Below are positions 25,402-36,755 of a stretch of DNA of 64,000 nucleotides, one piece after another. The stretch spans positions 16,512,641 to 16,576,640 of the forward strand of contig NC_067206.1 in NCBI RefSeq assembly GCF_026262505.1, read 5' to 3'. The DNA is from Trichomonas vaginalis G3. Taxonomy: Eukaryota; Parabasalia; Trichomonadida; Trichomonadidae. Position 1 is the stretch's first letter. The number at the start of each line of letters is the position of its first letter. The translations under genes were made by a program, and so were the position numbers. The notes under the pieces are model-generated. The model had not been told where the DNA came from and made no database searches. It worked only from the letters and a program-made list of their open reading frames with translations.

Positions 25402-27535
25402 TGTTTCTGTGTAATCCATATTTGATCCATTTTCTGTACTGAGCAAGGAGATTTACATATTGCGTGTCATCGTAATCTAAAGAATGTGCAATCTGGTATA
25501 ATGCGATTGACATCTTATCTATCGAGTTACCTGATAAATCACAAAGACCTTCATAATCTGTTTTTCCATCTTCCTGTGGATTTAATAAAGCTTGAGGAGT
25601 TAATCTCAGCTTATCATTGCGATATGGCTGTCTTTGTGCAAGCTGTGGATGCAAGACTGAATCAAAAGTGACTCCATCTTCAGGGCCAAACTGGCCATCG
25701 TGAAAATCTGACGATGAGGTATCGTCAGATCCGTTAGCATTATCTTCATTTTCTGTAGATTCGTTAGTATTTTCATCATCCGGATCGTTAGTATTTGAAT
25801 GATTTTGGTTTGCTGCAATATAATTGTCAATTTCTTGATCTGATATAGGTTCTACGGCTGTAACCGATTGGTAGCCTTCCGGAATAACTTCTTCAAATTC
25901 TGCAATTTCTTCCTCTTCGTGATAATCCTCATCAGTTGAAGACTCACCATCAGATTCTTCGAAGATATCCTCTTCTTCTTCGACTAATGGCTGATATTCA
26001 GCATTCGGGTCATTTGCCCTTTCTTGGTCAAGGGTCTCTCCAAATGCGATACAGTCTGGTATACCTTTAATTACATCACGAACTAGTTCTCCTTCCATAG
26101 GGTAATTCGGATATACAAATTTTGCGATGTTGGATTCAACGTCTTTTTCGGAAGCTAAATCCGGAAATGCTTGGCGAAGTTGTTCTCTTCCAGTAAAGAT
26201 CAGTGAATTTGCGAATTCAAGCAGTCCTCTGTTGCCAGTTCCTTCAAATCTGGCCAAAATACGCATTTGAAGGTAAACTTGGGCGCTCGAAGCTTCAGCT
26301 ACAATATCATGAATCCTTTCGTGGTATTTCTCTTGAGTAAATTCAACATAGAATGCATTGGAAAATTCATCAGATGCACGGCAATACTGCACAAGAAGAT
26401 CAATAGTATTTGCAGCAGTCGTTTCATCTCTCTCGAGGAGATGGACCAACTCGTAAACTGGATAGAATATGATGAAAAGACAAGGCAAGGCAAACTCCAA
26501 GAGATATCGTAATGGACCAAGAACATCTTGTATTGCATCCTTTAACCGGGCCGGAGTTTGGTATGTCAGCTTTTGCAACGTTTCATAATGCTTGACAAGC
26601 CATAAAATGATATCAAATTCACTTGTCCATCTTGTTTTTACGTAGAGTGGACATTCAACTTTGAAGTAACAACGAACAGGCTTAGAGCGGAGAAAAAGTG
26701 AAATCTTATTCAGATTTTCAAATACTGGAAATTCATGTTCCATTGAATAGTCTTCAACAAATGACTTAACTGCCAAGGAAAGGGTATGCGCTGCACAAGG
26801 GATTCTGAGAAATCCGTCTGTTTGAACAAAATTGTGATCACATGCAAGGACTTGAGCATGCAAGTTGTCAGTTACAACGGTTCCAAGTTTTATTCCATTT
26901 GAGGCCAACATTGCCAGAGCATCACGAATGGCACGATCATAAGAATCTGTTGTTCCGTCAAAGCCGGTCTTGATATCCAACGGAAAAGGATAACCATCAT
27001 GTACCGATGGGTTATAAATCATTAAGTCAAGAGTCGGCCTACCACATGCAGTTCCAGCATCAATTAAGAGGGATACAGTATGGTCGAAGTAATCTGATAG
27101 ACTTTTTTTGGCTGCTTCTTTGGAATCTTGCAAAAATTTTTCTGTAAGTTAAGCTCGGTTTATAGACTTGATTATATCATTAATTTGATCCTTCTTCTTC
27201 AATGTCATTCCTACTTCAAGAATGATTTCCACAAGATCACGGAATGAATCAGAAGATATAGCATTAAAAGAAATTTTGTTACAACCAATAAAAATCTCAA
27301 TAGCTTGAAGAACCTTCTCTTTTGAAGTGAGAACTTTATCAAAATCGATAAGTTTTGTATAATAGCAAGTGTGGTCTGCTATTAATTTATTATCATTGTA
27401 GGATTCTAAATAAAATTGATGTAGACATTGCTTCCCTTCTGCATTTTTTGTAGCGCATCGAACAATTTTATGATGAGAGTTAGATTTAACTGGCACATAT
27501 CCTTTAGGTATTTCATTAGGAACACCTGTTGGCAT
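25397..27535 (-). pseudogene. hAT transposase, N-terminal and catalytic part
   Basis: The N-terminus (from 27535) has a Cys/His cluster (RCATKNAEGKQC, then ADHTC) like a BED-type zinc finger. The catalytic part shows family marks: LIDAGTACGR with the first Asp, VVTDNLHA plus CAAHTLSLAVK (second Asp and the C..H motif), and KTRWTSEFD (the hAT TRWxS motif). An acidic, low-complexity insert lies at about 25640-26000. One in-frame TAA at 27149-27151 separates the zinc-finger part from the core, and the Polinton cuts the gene after NSF. The dimerisation domain is at 3487-3762. Confidence 0.85.
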
Positions 27536-27660
27536 GGACCAAGTTTTATCATATCACATGTCAATTACATTTTATCGTTATCATTTCATATCACATGTCT
27601 GTACCCCCAATAAATTCTTTTCCCCGGCATTTGTAAAGTAACCCACTTTTTGCAACCTTA

Positions 27661-27668
27661 GGAGATGT
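27661..27668. repeat. hAT target-site duplication, right copy
   Basis: GGAGATGT directly follows the right inverted repeat and matches 2862-2869. Confidence 0.85.
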
Positions 27669-28269
27669 AATTATGTATAAGAATACTACCTTTGATTTTT
27701 TGAATCTCAGATAACACATCGACATGTATATGCTTGATATACTGGTAAATACTCAAATATGTCTTTACTAGGCAAATAGTTCATTTGGCAAGCAGTATTC
27801 TATATTTTTATTATTAGAATTTTTTAGTTATTCTCATGCATCTTCAGCTATCAAGCAAACATTAGAATCATTCAGAAGCAGCCTTATTTCACTTCTATTT
27901 AGAATTCGATTTTCTATAAATATGTCAATAGTTTTCAAAATCCATTCGTTTAAATCAAAAATAAAATATGCAATTATCTTAACACAATACATATTTTGAT
28001 TGATAGCCTTAGTCGTGTTAAGTTGGAATGAAAAAAAACATTGTTATTTTTATCTTGATTATCTTAAGCGTATTGTCATGCTGATGTTTATAAATTCACA
28101 GAAGCTTTCATGACCAATATAAATACTAAAATAGGAATTCCTTTTAATATCAAATTGGATTATCAACAGAAATTGATCCTATCCTATTGCAAAATAAGAT
28201 CATTTGCTACTGTTTAACTATTTATGTATGCACATAGATTCATAATAAGTTTTTGATGAATTGTAAAGG
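27669..28269. other. AT-rich gap between two transposons
   Basis: No gene, RNA or repeat was recognised. It separates the hAT element from the next inverted-repeat element. Confidence 0.5.
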
Positions 28270-28272
28270 TGA

Positions 28273-28551
28273 CCAAACTATTTTTTGAAAGTCCGCCATA
28301 ACTTTAATGGTACTATTTCAGCGTGTACAATGAATACAAAAATTCTAAGAGTGCCACATAAAATAGTACTTTAGACTTGAGTTAATGCTACCAAGCAAAT
28401 GTTAAAAAGATGACTTTAGTGTTTTGATAATCAAAGATTAAAATCATTATTGTCTAAATCAATAATCATAACGACAGAAGTTAATGTTTTTTCATAAGTG
28501 CTTTAAATCCACTTTTAAAAGTATACCTCAAAAATCAAAATATCAAAAAAA
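28273..28551. repeat. Left terminal inverted repeat of the 5.9-kb transposon
   Basis: About 90% or more matched to the complement of 33931-34209 by eye, including the ACTCAAG/CTTGAGT and CATAACGACAGAAGTTAATG segments. Confidence 0.75.
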
Positions 28552-29383
28552 ATCTAGTTTTTATGAATCTAAAGCTTTCTATAGTTCACATGCAAAAACC
28601 TTTAGTTTTATACTTTTTTATGGTTTTCATGAGACAAAAAGTTATGATTTAATAATTATTTTTAATTTTCCGCTGTTATCAACATAGATGACAACTTCAT
28701 ACACTTAGTTATCTAATATCTTGACTATTACACTCCTTAACCCCAACATTCAAACAAAAACCTTTACGGATGCCTAATATGAAATTTTCTTTTTTAAAAG
28801 ACATTTCTATCAATAAATTATTTCTGGTAGTTAGACAAAGACCATTTTCTAAGTTGTTCAGAACTGTTTTCGTGCAAATTATCTATGAATGGGCTTAACA
28901 AGTTTAATCTGAAAGTTATTTCCAAAACAGAAATGCATATACAATCAAAAGAATATATATTTATGCCAATAATTGATGCTGATGTGGTTTTGCAATTTTA
29001 CAGTTATTCACATATCATTATGCATTAAATTTTCATATTTGCTTATTTTTCTATCTTTTATCTTATGTATGATGAATTTCATAACTATTGGATATGATTT
29101 CATCATTCATATTGCATATTTCCATTTTGAAATTTTAGGAATCTTCAATTTTGGATGGATGTTTATAAAGTAGCTGTTGTAAATGGAATTTAAATTAGTA
29201 GTGACAACATTTGGTCATAACAAAATTGTATCTTGTCGATTACAAAAAATTAATTTCAAAATAATTTCTACAAGTGAAGCAAAAAGATATTAAATATCAT
29301 TACCAATTCTATTCTAGTATGAAATTATAGAAAATATTAAGTTTATTTTATTCAGATTGGTCTGACATTCTCTCAAAAAGTTA

Positions 29384-31417
29384 ATGAATGTTGGATTCTA
29401 TATTCCTCTCTCAGACATCAACGAACTTAAAAAGAAGATTGAAGAACTTGAAATTGAAATAAAAGGAGACCGAGAAACGTTTTTAGTTAAATTTAATCAA
29501 GATATTCGAAAACAAATTTACAAAAGATCATTTGAAACTGATGTTCAGGTATTCCCGTATACAGGAACCGGAAAAATGCATATGTATAAAGCCTACCTAG
29601 AAGACTTAGACGCAATAAAGGCTGAAATGCGCAGAAGTCTGTTGAATAAGAATATTGGAAGAAAAACAAAGGAAATAGAAGAAGACAACGATGATCACCA
29701 AGACAGAACTTACTGGAATACAGAATTTCCGGAACATGTTCCTGAATTTACAAGAAATATTATACATACTATTATGGAAAACATTTGTAGAAAAGATAAA
29801 AGAGGTTATAGATATGGAGGTGAAAGTGAATTGGTAGATTTGGCATTCTTAATACATAGCAAATCACCAGCAGCATATGATGTTCTCTTGGAATTTTGTT
29901 TACCTTTTCCTACGCCTGTAACATTGTACAATAGGTTTCATGAAGACATAATGAATATGAAACAGTTTGTTAAACATGCTGAGCTCATTCCGCGAATGTT
30001 AGAAAGCATGAACTATCACGTAGAAAATACACCTGAATATGAATGGGCAATAGCAATAGATGCAGTTGCACTCTCTACCTGGTCCTCTAAAGACCAAAAA
30101 GGTCCTGTTGATGAAAATGGAGAAGAAATCAAATACTTATTCATATTTCTTGGTATGCCCCTAAATTTTGATGCGCCAAATGTTATATTACATGTTATAG
30201 AACATGCCAATGGGTTTGCAAGTGGAATTATCCACGAAATTGATGCAGCAATCGAAGAAATACGAAAGCACTTAAGAGTTAGAGTCATCATTACTGATGG
30301 AGATCCCGGATATGATAAGCATCAAGATGAATTTATTAATGAAATTTTGCAAGGTAATGATCCCGAAGAAATATTTAAAAGAGCTACTGCTATCTTAAAG
30401 AAAGGAGATCAAGTTGTATGGATTAATGATCTCATACATATGTCAAAACTTGAACGTACCAGATTACTCGATGCAACACTTAAGCTTTTAGTTCATCCAT
30501 CTGATCTGAATACAATTGTTGATGTTAACAAGATCAGAGATGCAATCGAATTAGGTGATGCTCTTAATGATACTTCACCTCTGGGAAGGATAAAAGATAA
30601 ATATCCGATCACAATATTTTCAATTAGAGCTGTAAAGGCGCTTCTAGAAAAAAACTATTATAATGAAGCATTATTCATAGCTCCACTTGCATTCTGGTAT
30701 GAAAGCATACGAAATGAGGCATTTAATGCTGACACAAGATGTCAAATGATGTGGTTTGCATATCTGCTCTTGGTACATCATTGCATTCAAATGAGAGACC
30801 GTCACATTAAGACAAATCTTGGTGTTGTCAAAATAGACGGAAACATTTATCCGGTCTATTATATGGGAACTTGGGAAGTTGTAAAGCATCTTACAGCAAC
30901 AATCATTTGTTTCCAATATTTTTTCAGTATTAATTCAACATTTTTCAATTTTTCTCATTTGACAACCATGACGGAAGAACATTTGAATGGTTTACTTCGC
31001 GTCATGGCTCATTTTAAGTATGATTTGTCAACAACCGAAACATCTATTGCAGAATGTAATTTAACACTCAAAATTCATAAAAAATACGATATTGACTGGA
31101 AAACCCATTCACGTGACTATCAAGCTGGTATTACATTTGAAGACATTTACACAATGCGTCAAGATTCACGTCAATATGAAATGTGCAAAGAATATGCATA
31201 TGCCTTGTTATCCAAATGTGGATTTAGATATAATAGTAATTCCAGCGTTGATGTATTGCTTAGTTGGGTGAATGAAATTAATCAATTTCACTCAAAAATT
31301 TTAATGTCAACACATATATCAAATCCAATTTCAGGTTATAGTATTTTTTCACGTTTATCTGTCAAAAAAGATGTTTTTGACAACCCAACCAAAAAAAATC
31401 ACGCAAGAAAGGATTAA
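29384..31417 (+). CDS. Putative DDE transposase (677 aa)
   Basis: The 677-residue protein begins with a coiled coil (about 8-35). A likely RNase H-like core follows: first Asp in AIAIDAVALS (about 224), second in VIITDGDPGYDKH (about 304), then WINDLIHMSKLERTRLL, reminiscent of the D-x-x-H-x-x-K-x-x-R stretch in P and hAT transposases. After a 170-residue helical insert comes TTMTEEHLNGLLRVMAH (about 530), which could carry the Glu. The order and large insert suggest the P/hAT/Kolobok group. After the stop at 31417, another frame stays open to 31779 across an A8 run at 31391-31398, so the original protein may have been about 120 residues longer. Confidence 0.65.
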   Translation: MNVGFYIPLSDINELKKKIEELEIEIKGDRETFLVKFNQDIRKQIYKRSFETDVQVFPYTGTGKMHMYKAYLEDLDAIKAEMRRSLLNKNIGRKTKEIEEDNDDHQDRTYWNTEFPEHVPEFTRNIIHTIMENICRKDKRGYRYGGESELVDLAFLIHSKSPAAYDVLLEFCLPFPTPVTLYNRFHEDIMNMKQFVKHAELIPRMLESMNYHVENTPEYEWAIAIDAVALSTWSSKDQKGPVDENGEEIKYLFIFLGMPLNFDAPNVILHVIEHANGFASGIIHEIDAAIEEIRKHLRVRVIITDGDPGYDKHQDEFINEILQGNDPEEIFKRATAILKKGDQVVWINDLIHMSKLERTRLLDATLKLLVHPSDLNTIVDVNKIRDAIELGDALNDTSPLGRIKDKYPITIFSIRAVKALLEKNYYNEALFIAPLAFWYESIRNEAFNADTRCQMMWFAYLLLVHHCIQMRDRHIKTNLGVVKIDGNIYPVYYMGTWEVVKHLTATIICFQYFFSINSTFFNFSHLTTMTEEHLNGLLRVMAHFKYDLSTTETSIAECNLTLKIHKKYDIDWKTHSRDYQAGITFEDIYTMRQDSRQYEMCKEYAYALLSKCGFRYNSNSSVDVLLSWVNEINQFHSKILMSTHISNPISGYSIFSRLSVKKDVFDNPTKKNHARKD

Positions 31418-31779
31418 ACGATTTAGATCCTCATAATGACAAATCTGATCCTCTTGAAAATGATCCATTATATGAAGAAAGCCATATTGCTCAATTATTC
31501 CCAGAAAATGTCATTTTACCATCAAATTTTGCCAAGAAGGCAAACAAATTCAGCGATTTTGAAACATACATTCATAATACATTAAGTAGATTTCATAACG
31601 GGATCACATATGAGAATCTAGAGTTTGCTATTCTAAATGCGAAACGTCATCCAAAACACATTGTTGATCTCATAAATAAAGGCAATTTTTCACAAATCTT
31701 AAGGAGTACACTTCGCACAATGACAATTGAAAACAAAGTGAATTATAGTCATGTAACCACACTCTACTTCGCTGCATAG
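31418..31779 (+). pseudogene. Downstream continuation frame of the putative transposase
   Basis: Starting in the A8 run (31391-31398), a frame offset from the main gene reads without stop for about 120 codons to TAG at 31777, with protein-like composition (HIAQLFPENVILPSNFAKKA...). In context it looks like the C-terminus of the same protein separated by a one-base change in the homopolymer, or reached by slippage. No ATG begins it. Confidence 0.5.
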
Positions 31780-33930
31780 CTCTCAAAATAGAGCTCCTTT
31801 ATTATAACTATCATAAATTTCAAATCTCAGATTGAAATATTCGTTAAATGATAGTTCTTTTGTATATTTGTATACTATTTTGTTTGTATTAAACTTGTTT
31901 GTTATTTTTAGTCACAAATTATATTTTTTAAATTTAATTAAAGTAAAAATTCCTTTAATGGTAATGTTCGAACATTGATTACAAGATAATTAAAATATAT
32001 GACCTCATTATAAATGAATTTTAACTCTAGATAATTGAGAAAGCTACAAATTGTTTCTAAATCTTGAAATTATTCGATGTCAATCTAATTTTTCTTGTTA
32101 TAGCCTACTTCTATGGTGTACAGGTTGTCATAATTACTATTTTAAAGTGTAAAACATGCTTATATCAATCAGGACGTTAAAATGGAAAAGTACATACCAA
32201 GCAAATGTTTGGATTTATATGCGACAGCCTTTTTAATGGATGTGACAAAGCGTTTCAATATAGATTTTGATTAAAGCATAACTGCAAATTATAATTTGAC
32301 TTTATATGTACCAATAATAATGGCAATTATGAGTTTTTTTATATAAATTATATCACACCGCTTCTAGTAATTTTTAGCTTAAGCATATCATCGGCTAATT
32401 TTCAAAAAAAAAGAATTTCAAATTTTAATCCAAATTCTTTTCTTAAAATTCACAATCAAATTACAGCTTATCTTTAATAGTCTTATTCATTCTATGCTTT
32501 TTTTTCGGCTCCATAAAAGTCATAAATTTTTCCATCATAAATTTGTTAGAAATTGGGTTACCATTGCCAAACATTTGGATAGAAAAAGCCCAATAAATTA
32601 TACCCAAAGCATCCAAACATGAAGATATCATATAAGAAATATAGTTTAATTCAGTAATTCCCTAAAATCTAAAATGTTTAAGAACGTTTGTTCAATATCT
32701 TACAATCTAATTCACAGATTTAGCATATGTACTACGTATCAAATATACAATGTGATCTCTCAATAAGCTTAGAAGGTTAATTATTAAAATTAAATAAAAT
32801 TCTACAATTAGCGAAAAATAATACGGCAGATAATATGCTTATAGGTAAAGAAATTCAAAGAGCATTCCTTAAATTTTTTCGAAATTTATCAAAACTCGAA
32901 GGTAAATCATCGAGTGATATGCGAAAAAACTTTTTTATTCTATTAATGATAATAAATATATTAGCCATATTAAAACTTTTCATTTTTTAAAACTCATAGA
33001 AATACGTTTGATATTCTTCATTAAGAACATATAAAAACGAGTATAATTATCATAATCTGTTAATTTACAATATAAATGCTTTTCTGCTTGTAGTAAATAT
33101 CAAATAAGAAAATAATAACATTATAAATTTTTCAAATAAGAATATATTATCTAGCATCTAAGCATGAAGATATTTAGAATTTGGATATCTAAATTCTGCT
33201 TAGATTACTTTCAAAATATAAGTCAATAATCTTTGATTTTATTAAACGCTAATATTGGATAGTATATTTTCACAATTTAATTGTAGTTAGATAAATGATA
33301 ATTCATGTAACTCATTGATTTCGATCAAAAGTTATATTCACCTTGTTAAAAAAAACGGGTGCTTACTGATTTGAACATATTGCCTTTGAACCCCACGACA
33401 TAACCAGTAGGCTAAACGTACAGTGATTTTTTTTATAAATTCTAGTATAAAATACTTCCCGCAGGGCATTTGTTTAATTATTTCACATTCTGATGACATA
33501 ATTTTTAATATCATAGATAATGAAAGCGAAAAATATATAAAAATCGACAAACATGTTATAATGAATTGAGAGCTTTACGTGTCAAAAAACACATTTCATA
33601 CTGATTTCTATAAAAGGTATCTTTATTATAGAAGTGTAAGCTATATCTGTTTGTTTTTTTATTATAACAAATTCAAAATTCTCTTATAAGGATTAGATGA
33701 AATCTGTATTACTAAATCATTAGCTAAATGAAGGTTCAAATAGAAAGTAAATATCAATTTATATGATACTGAAACCAAATAGTTCTTTTAATAAAAGATA
33801 ACACGCTGAAAATTATTGAGTATTTGCAAATCTCAAAAATCTATTGGTGAATTTGGCTCAACTTTTAAAATTATAACATCCATATCAAATCATAAAAGCA
33901 GACAAAAATTAAAGCCAAACCTATCGGCCA
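31780..33930. other. Non-coding 3' part of the 5.9-kb transposon
   Basis: About 2.1 kb of AT-rich DNA without a credible gene. A tRNA-like patch (minus strand, about 33350-33415, with A- and B-box resemblance but 7 bases too short and no stems) is noted and not called. Confidence 0.5.
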
Positions 33931-34209
33931 ATTTTTTTGATATTTTGATTTTTGAGGTATACTTTTAAAAGTGGATTTAAAGCACTGATGAAAAAACATT
34001 AACTTCTGTCGTTATGATTATTGATTTAGACAATAATGATTTTAATCTTTGATTATCAAAACACTAAAGTCATCTTTTTAACATTTGCTTGGTAGCATTA
34101 ACTCAAGTCTAAAGTACTATTTTATGTGGCACTCTTAGAATTTTTGTATTCATTGTACACGCTGAAATAGTACCATTAAAGATATGACGAACTTTACAAA
34201 AAACAGTTA
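33931..34209. repeat. Right terminal inverted repeat of the 5.9-kb transposon
   Basis: Complement of 28273-28551. Confidence 0.75.
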
Positions 34210-34212
34210 GGA

Positions 34213-35790
34213 TACTATAAATCTAACTGCCAATTTATACACTTTCGGCTAAGGAGAAACATAATAAATTTGACGCTTTTCTTAGCAAGGAAGCCATATT
34301 TTTGATTTGATATCATTTTTTAATACAAATTTATATGTGTTAATGCGGGGGTAAACGATAAGCGCAATTACTTTTAGCAAACATACTTTGAAAACCAATA
34401 TGCTATAATTTTATATTATAATTTGAATAAAAATTGTAAATTGTTAGTTCTTGATGCAGCATTCAAAGATAATAACAAGATAGAACGATTTTCAAAAAGG
34501 AATGTTTGATTTTATCATTGAATTAAAATAAAATTCTAATAGTAATATATATGTCTGTGTTATAATGAAATTGATGGTATACGTTAGCACCAAATTACAT
34601 ATGCTAGTAAATACAAGCCACATAAATAACATTTTAGTATGTCTGCAACCTTTTTTTGAATCATGAGTAAGTAAGAATATTTTTGTAACAAAATGATATC
34701 ATGTATCGAAAGAACATACTTTATTGTTGTATCTTCTACTTTTCCAAAGATTATTGTATCTCAAATCTTAATTCTTTAGATGGTAAACAAAAACATTCAT
34801 GCAAGAGACATTCCAAGGAGCATATTACACTGTAGAATCTTGAAAAAGTTGGAACTAATTAATTCACTCCAGAGGAGCAATGTTGTATGCATTCAATTTT
34901 AAAATAAAAAAAAACTATATATTATCGAACTTAATACTTTGGGTTTTCATATCTATATACTTCTTCCAATGAACTAATTTCCAAACAAAGCTCTTGAAAA
35001 ATCTTTAAATATAAGATGACTTTTGCTTATATTTTTTGATTTCTCGATAGCAATGCTAGGATATTACAATATTTCCATGTATTTTACTAGGTTGTAACTA
35101 GTTGGCATAAGAGTACATATATAGAATCGCTCCGACTATATAATATAATGTTTATTTAATATTACTGTTTATTTTACAGCTAAAGCTTAAACTTATAGTG
35201 TATTTATTTTTTAACTGTCTGAATAATGGCAGATTATTTTAATATTTAACATTGATATTGAAATATGAAATAATGCATTTTTCCTTTTTAGCTAGAACAC
35301 TTGTTTGGGCAATATTTTTCTTTTTTAAACACCAAAATCACATATTTCTCTTATATATATCTATTTTTAAATTATTTTGTTGATATTTTGACAATTTGAG
35401 TTAAATATCGATTTAATTCTATTTTTATGGGTAAAATATATATGTATATATCATATTTCATTATTGGTTTGTTAATGCAATTCAATTCTTGGATCCTTGA
35501 GTTTTCATTTGAAAGTTCAACTCCAAATAAACCTTTCACTGAATATAGGTACTAAAATTTCATTCTAGAATAGCCATTCTTATGGTTTTATCAATATAAA
35601 ACAACATTATATTTTTTATATATTCTACTTGCTAATTACTTTTCTAGTTTCAAGATAAAGTTACTTAATCTCCGATAAGATGCATGAGATGTGAATTGGA
35701 GATATCGAGCATGCATATTTCCGAATATACTACTATATTATGTACTATTGTGGAAAGAAATTAAACTTTGTAAACTGAATGAATTTCATA
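34213..35790. other. AT-rich intergenic stretch
   Basis: No gene or element was recognised between the 5.9-kb transposon and the next element's left repeat at 35791. Confidence 0.5.
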
Positions 35791-35857
35791 TAAAAAAAAA
35801 GGTAGTGGGGCCTCCAGGCACTTCGTGCCCTCTAGCCCTGAAGATGTTTAGTATAAA
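35791..35857. repeat. Left terminal inverted repeat with internal hairpin
   Basis: Matches the complement of 44579-44646 with one or two differences. It includes GGCACTTCGTGCC (a 5-bp stem with a 3-base loop) and is much richer in GC than its surroundings. A target duplication cannot be defined because of the flanking TATATA. Confidence 0.8.
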
Positions 35858-36060
35858 TGAAGTTTTTATTCGGAAAATTGTTAGTCTTCTGGTGTGAATT
35901 CGGAGGACTCTTCTTCTTCCTCCATTGCTTCTGGGAAGAAGCCTTCTTCTGGGTCGAAAACATTATATAATGTGTCGCTTTTCACAAATTATATATGTTT
36001 TCATGCTTTGTCACTTTTCTGTCACTTTTCAGGTAAAAACATTTTTATTATTATATATAA

Positions 36061-36755
36061 ATGAATTTTACAAAACCACCGTTACCGTTCTTTGGAAATA
36101 AGGGTAAATGTAAAGATATTATATTGAGAGAACTTAAGAAACTACCGAATGGTCTAACATTTGTAGATTTGTTCGGTGGAAGTTTCTATATATCCCATTT
36201 GTGCCATACAATATTCCCAGACTCAAAGATTATATGCAATGACTTCGACAACTATATGGACCGTCTCAAACATATTCCAGACACAAACAATATATTGAAA
36301 GAGTTAAAAGAAAAGATACCTATAGGTAAGATGGAACGTATACCATTAGATAAGAAAAATATTGTGAGAGAGGTTTTGAAAAAAGCAGAATATATAGACT
36401 GGATAGTATATCTGCTAGACTATTATATAGTGGTTCTATAAGAGTTCATGACATTGAAACACTTATGTCAAAAGTTTTATATCTTAACTATACAAATGTT
36501 TTCAAAGAGGACATAGAAAAATATATTGAGGGTATAGAGTTTGTGAGATGTCATTGGACAGAGTTGTATGAAAAATATAAAGACAAGGAAAATGTTTTCT
36601 TTATAGTGGACCCGCCGTTCTTTAACACATGGGATTTTCAATACCAAGTAGACTGGACTTTGAGAGACTCTTTAGAAACTTTAGACGTTTTACATAACCA
36701 TCCATGCTTTTACTTTACATCCGATAAAAGTGGTTTGGAAACCGTTATGAGATAG
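36061..36755 (+). pseudogene. DNA adenine methyltransferase (D12/Dam class), remnant
   Basis: The remnant shows PFFGNKGKCKDIILREL at the N-terminus, the SAM-binding motif FVDLFGGSF, and further on FFIVDPPFF, the DPPY-type catalytic motif of N6-adenine methyltransferases. Order and spacing fit the D12 (Dam) class. It is preceded by the Polinton-style promoter TTTTTATTATTATATATAA directly at the ATG. It is broken. 6-methyladenine is known in trichomonads, which makes an element-borne enzyme of interest as a source. Confidence 0.75.

Larger units (their letters stand above)
2870..27660 (-). mobile_element. hAT DNA transposon, interrupted by a Polinton
   Basis: The ends are a short inverted repeat: AAGGTTGCAAAAAGCGGG at 2870 and its near-exact complement ending at 27660, with one mismatch in 18. 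An 8-bp duplication GGAGATGT flanks them. The transposase is coded on the minus strand: N-terminus near 27535, core at 25391-27148 and C-terminal dimerisation domain at 3487-3762. The 21.6-kb Polinton sits within this gene and accounts for most of the length; without it the hAT element would be about 3.1 kb. The order of events is clear: hAT inserted first, Polinton later. Confidence 0.85.
28270..34212 (+). mobile_element. DNA transposon with about 280-bp inverted repeats, family uncertain
   Basis: 28273-28551 and 33931-34209 are long imperfect inverted repeats, for example CTTTAATGGTACTATTTCAG at 28302 and its complement near 34160-34180. They enclose a 677-codon gene with DDE-like signatures and about 2 kb of non-coding AT-rich DNA. 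Long inverted repeats with a single large transposase would fit MULE-, P- or Kolobok-like elements. No convincing target duplication was seen. The outermost bases are set by the loss of similarity. Confidence 0.75.

Noticed and set aside
33350-33415. tRNA-like patch on the minus strand with A- and B-box resemblance and a T run
   Set aside because: The boxes are about 7 bases too close and neither acceptor nor T stem pairs; chance in AT-rich DNA is likely.
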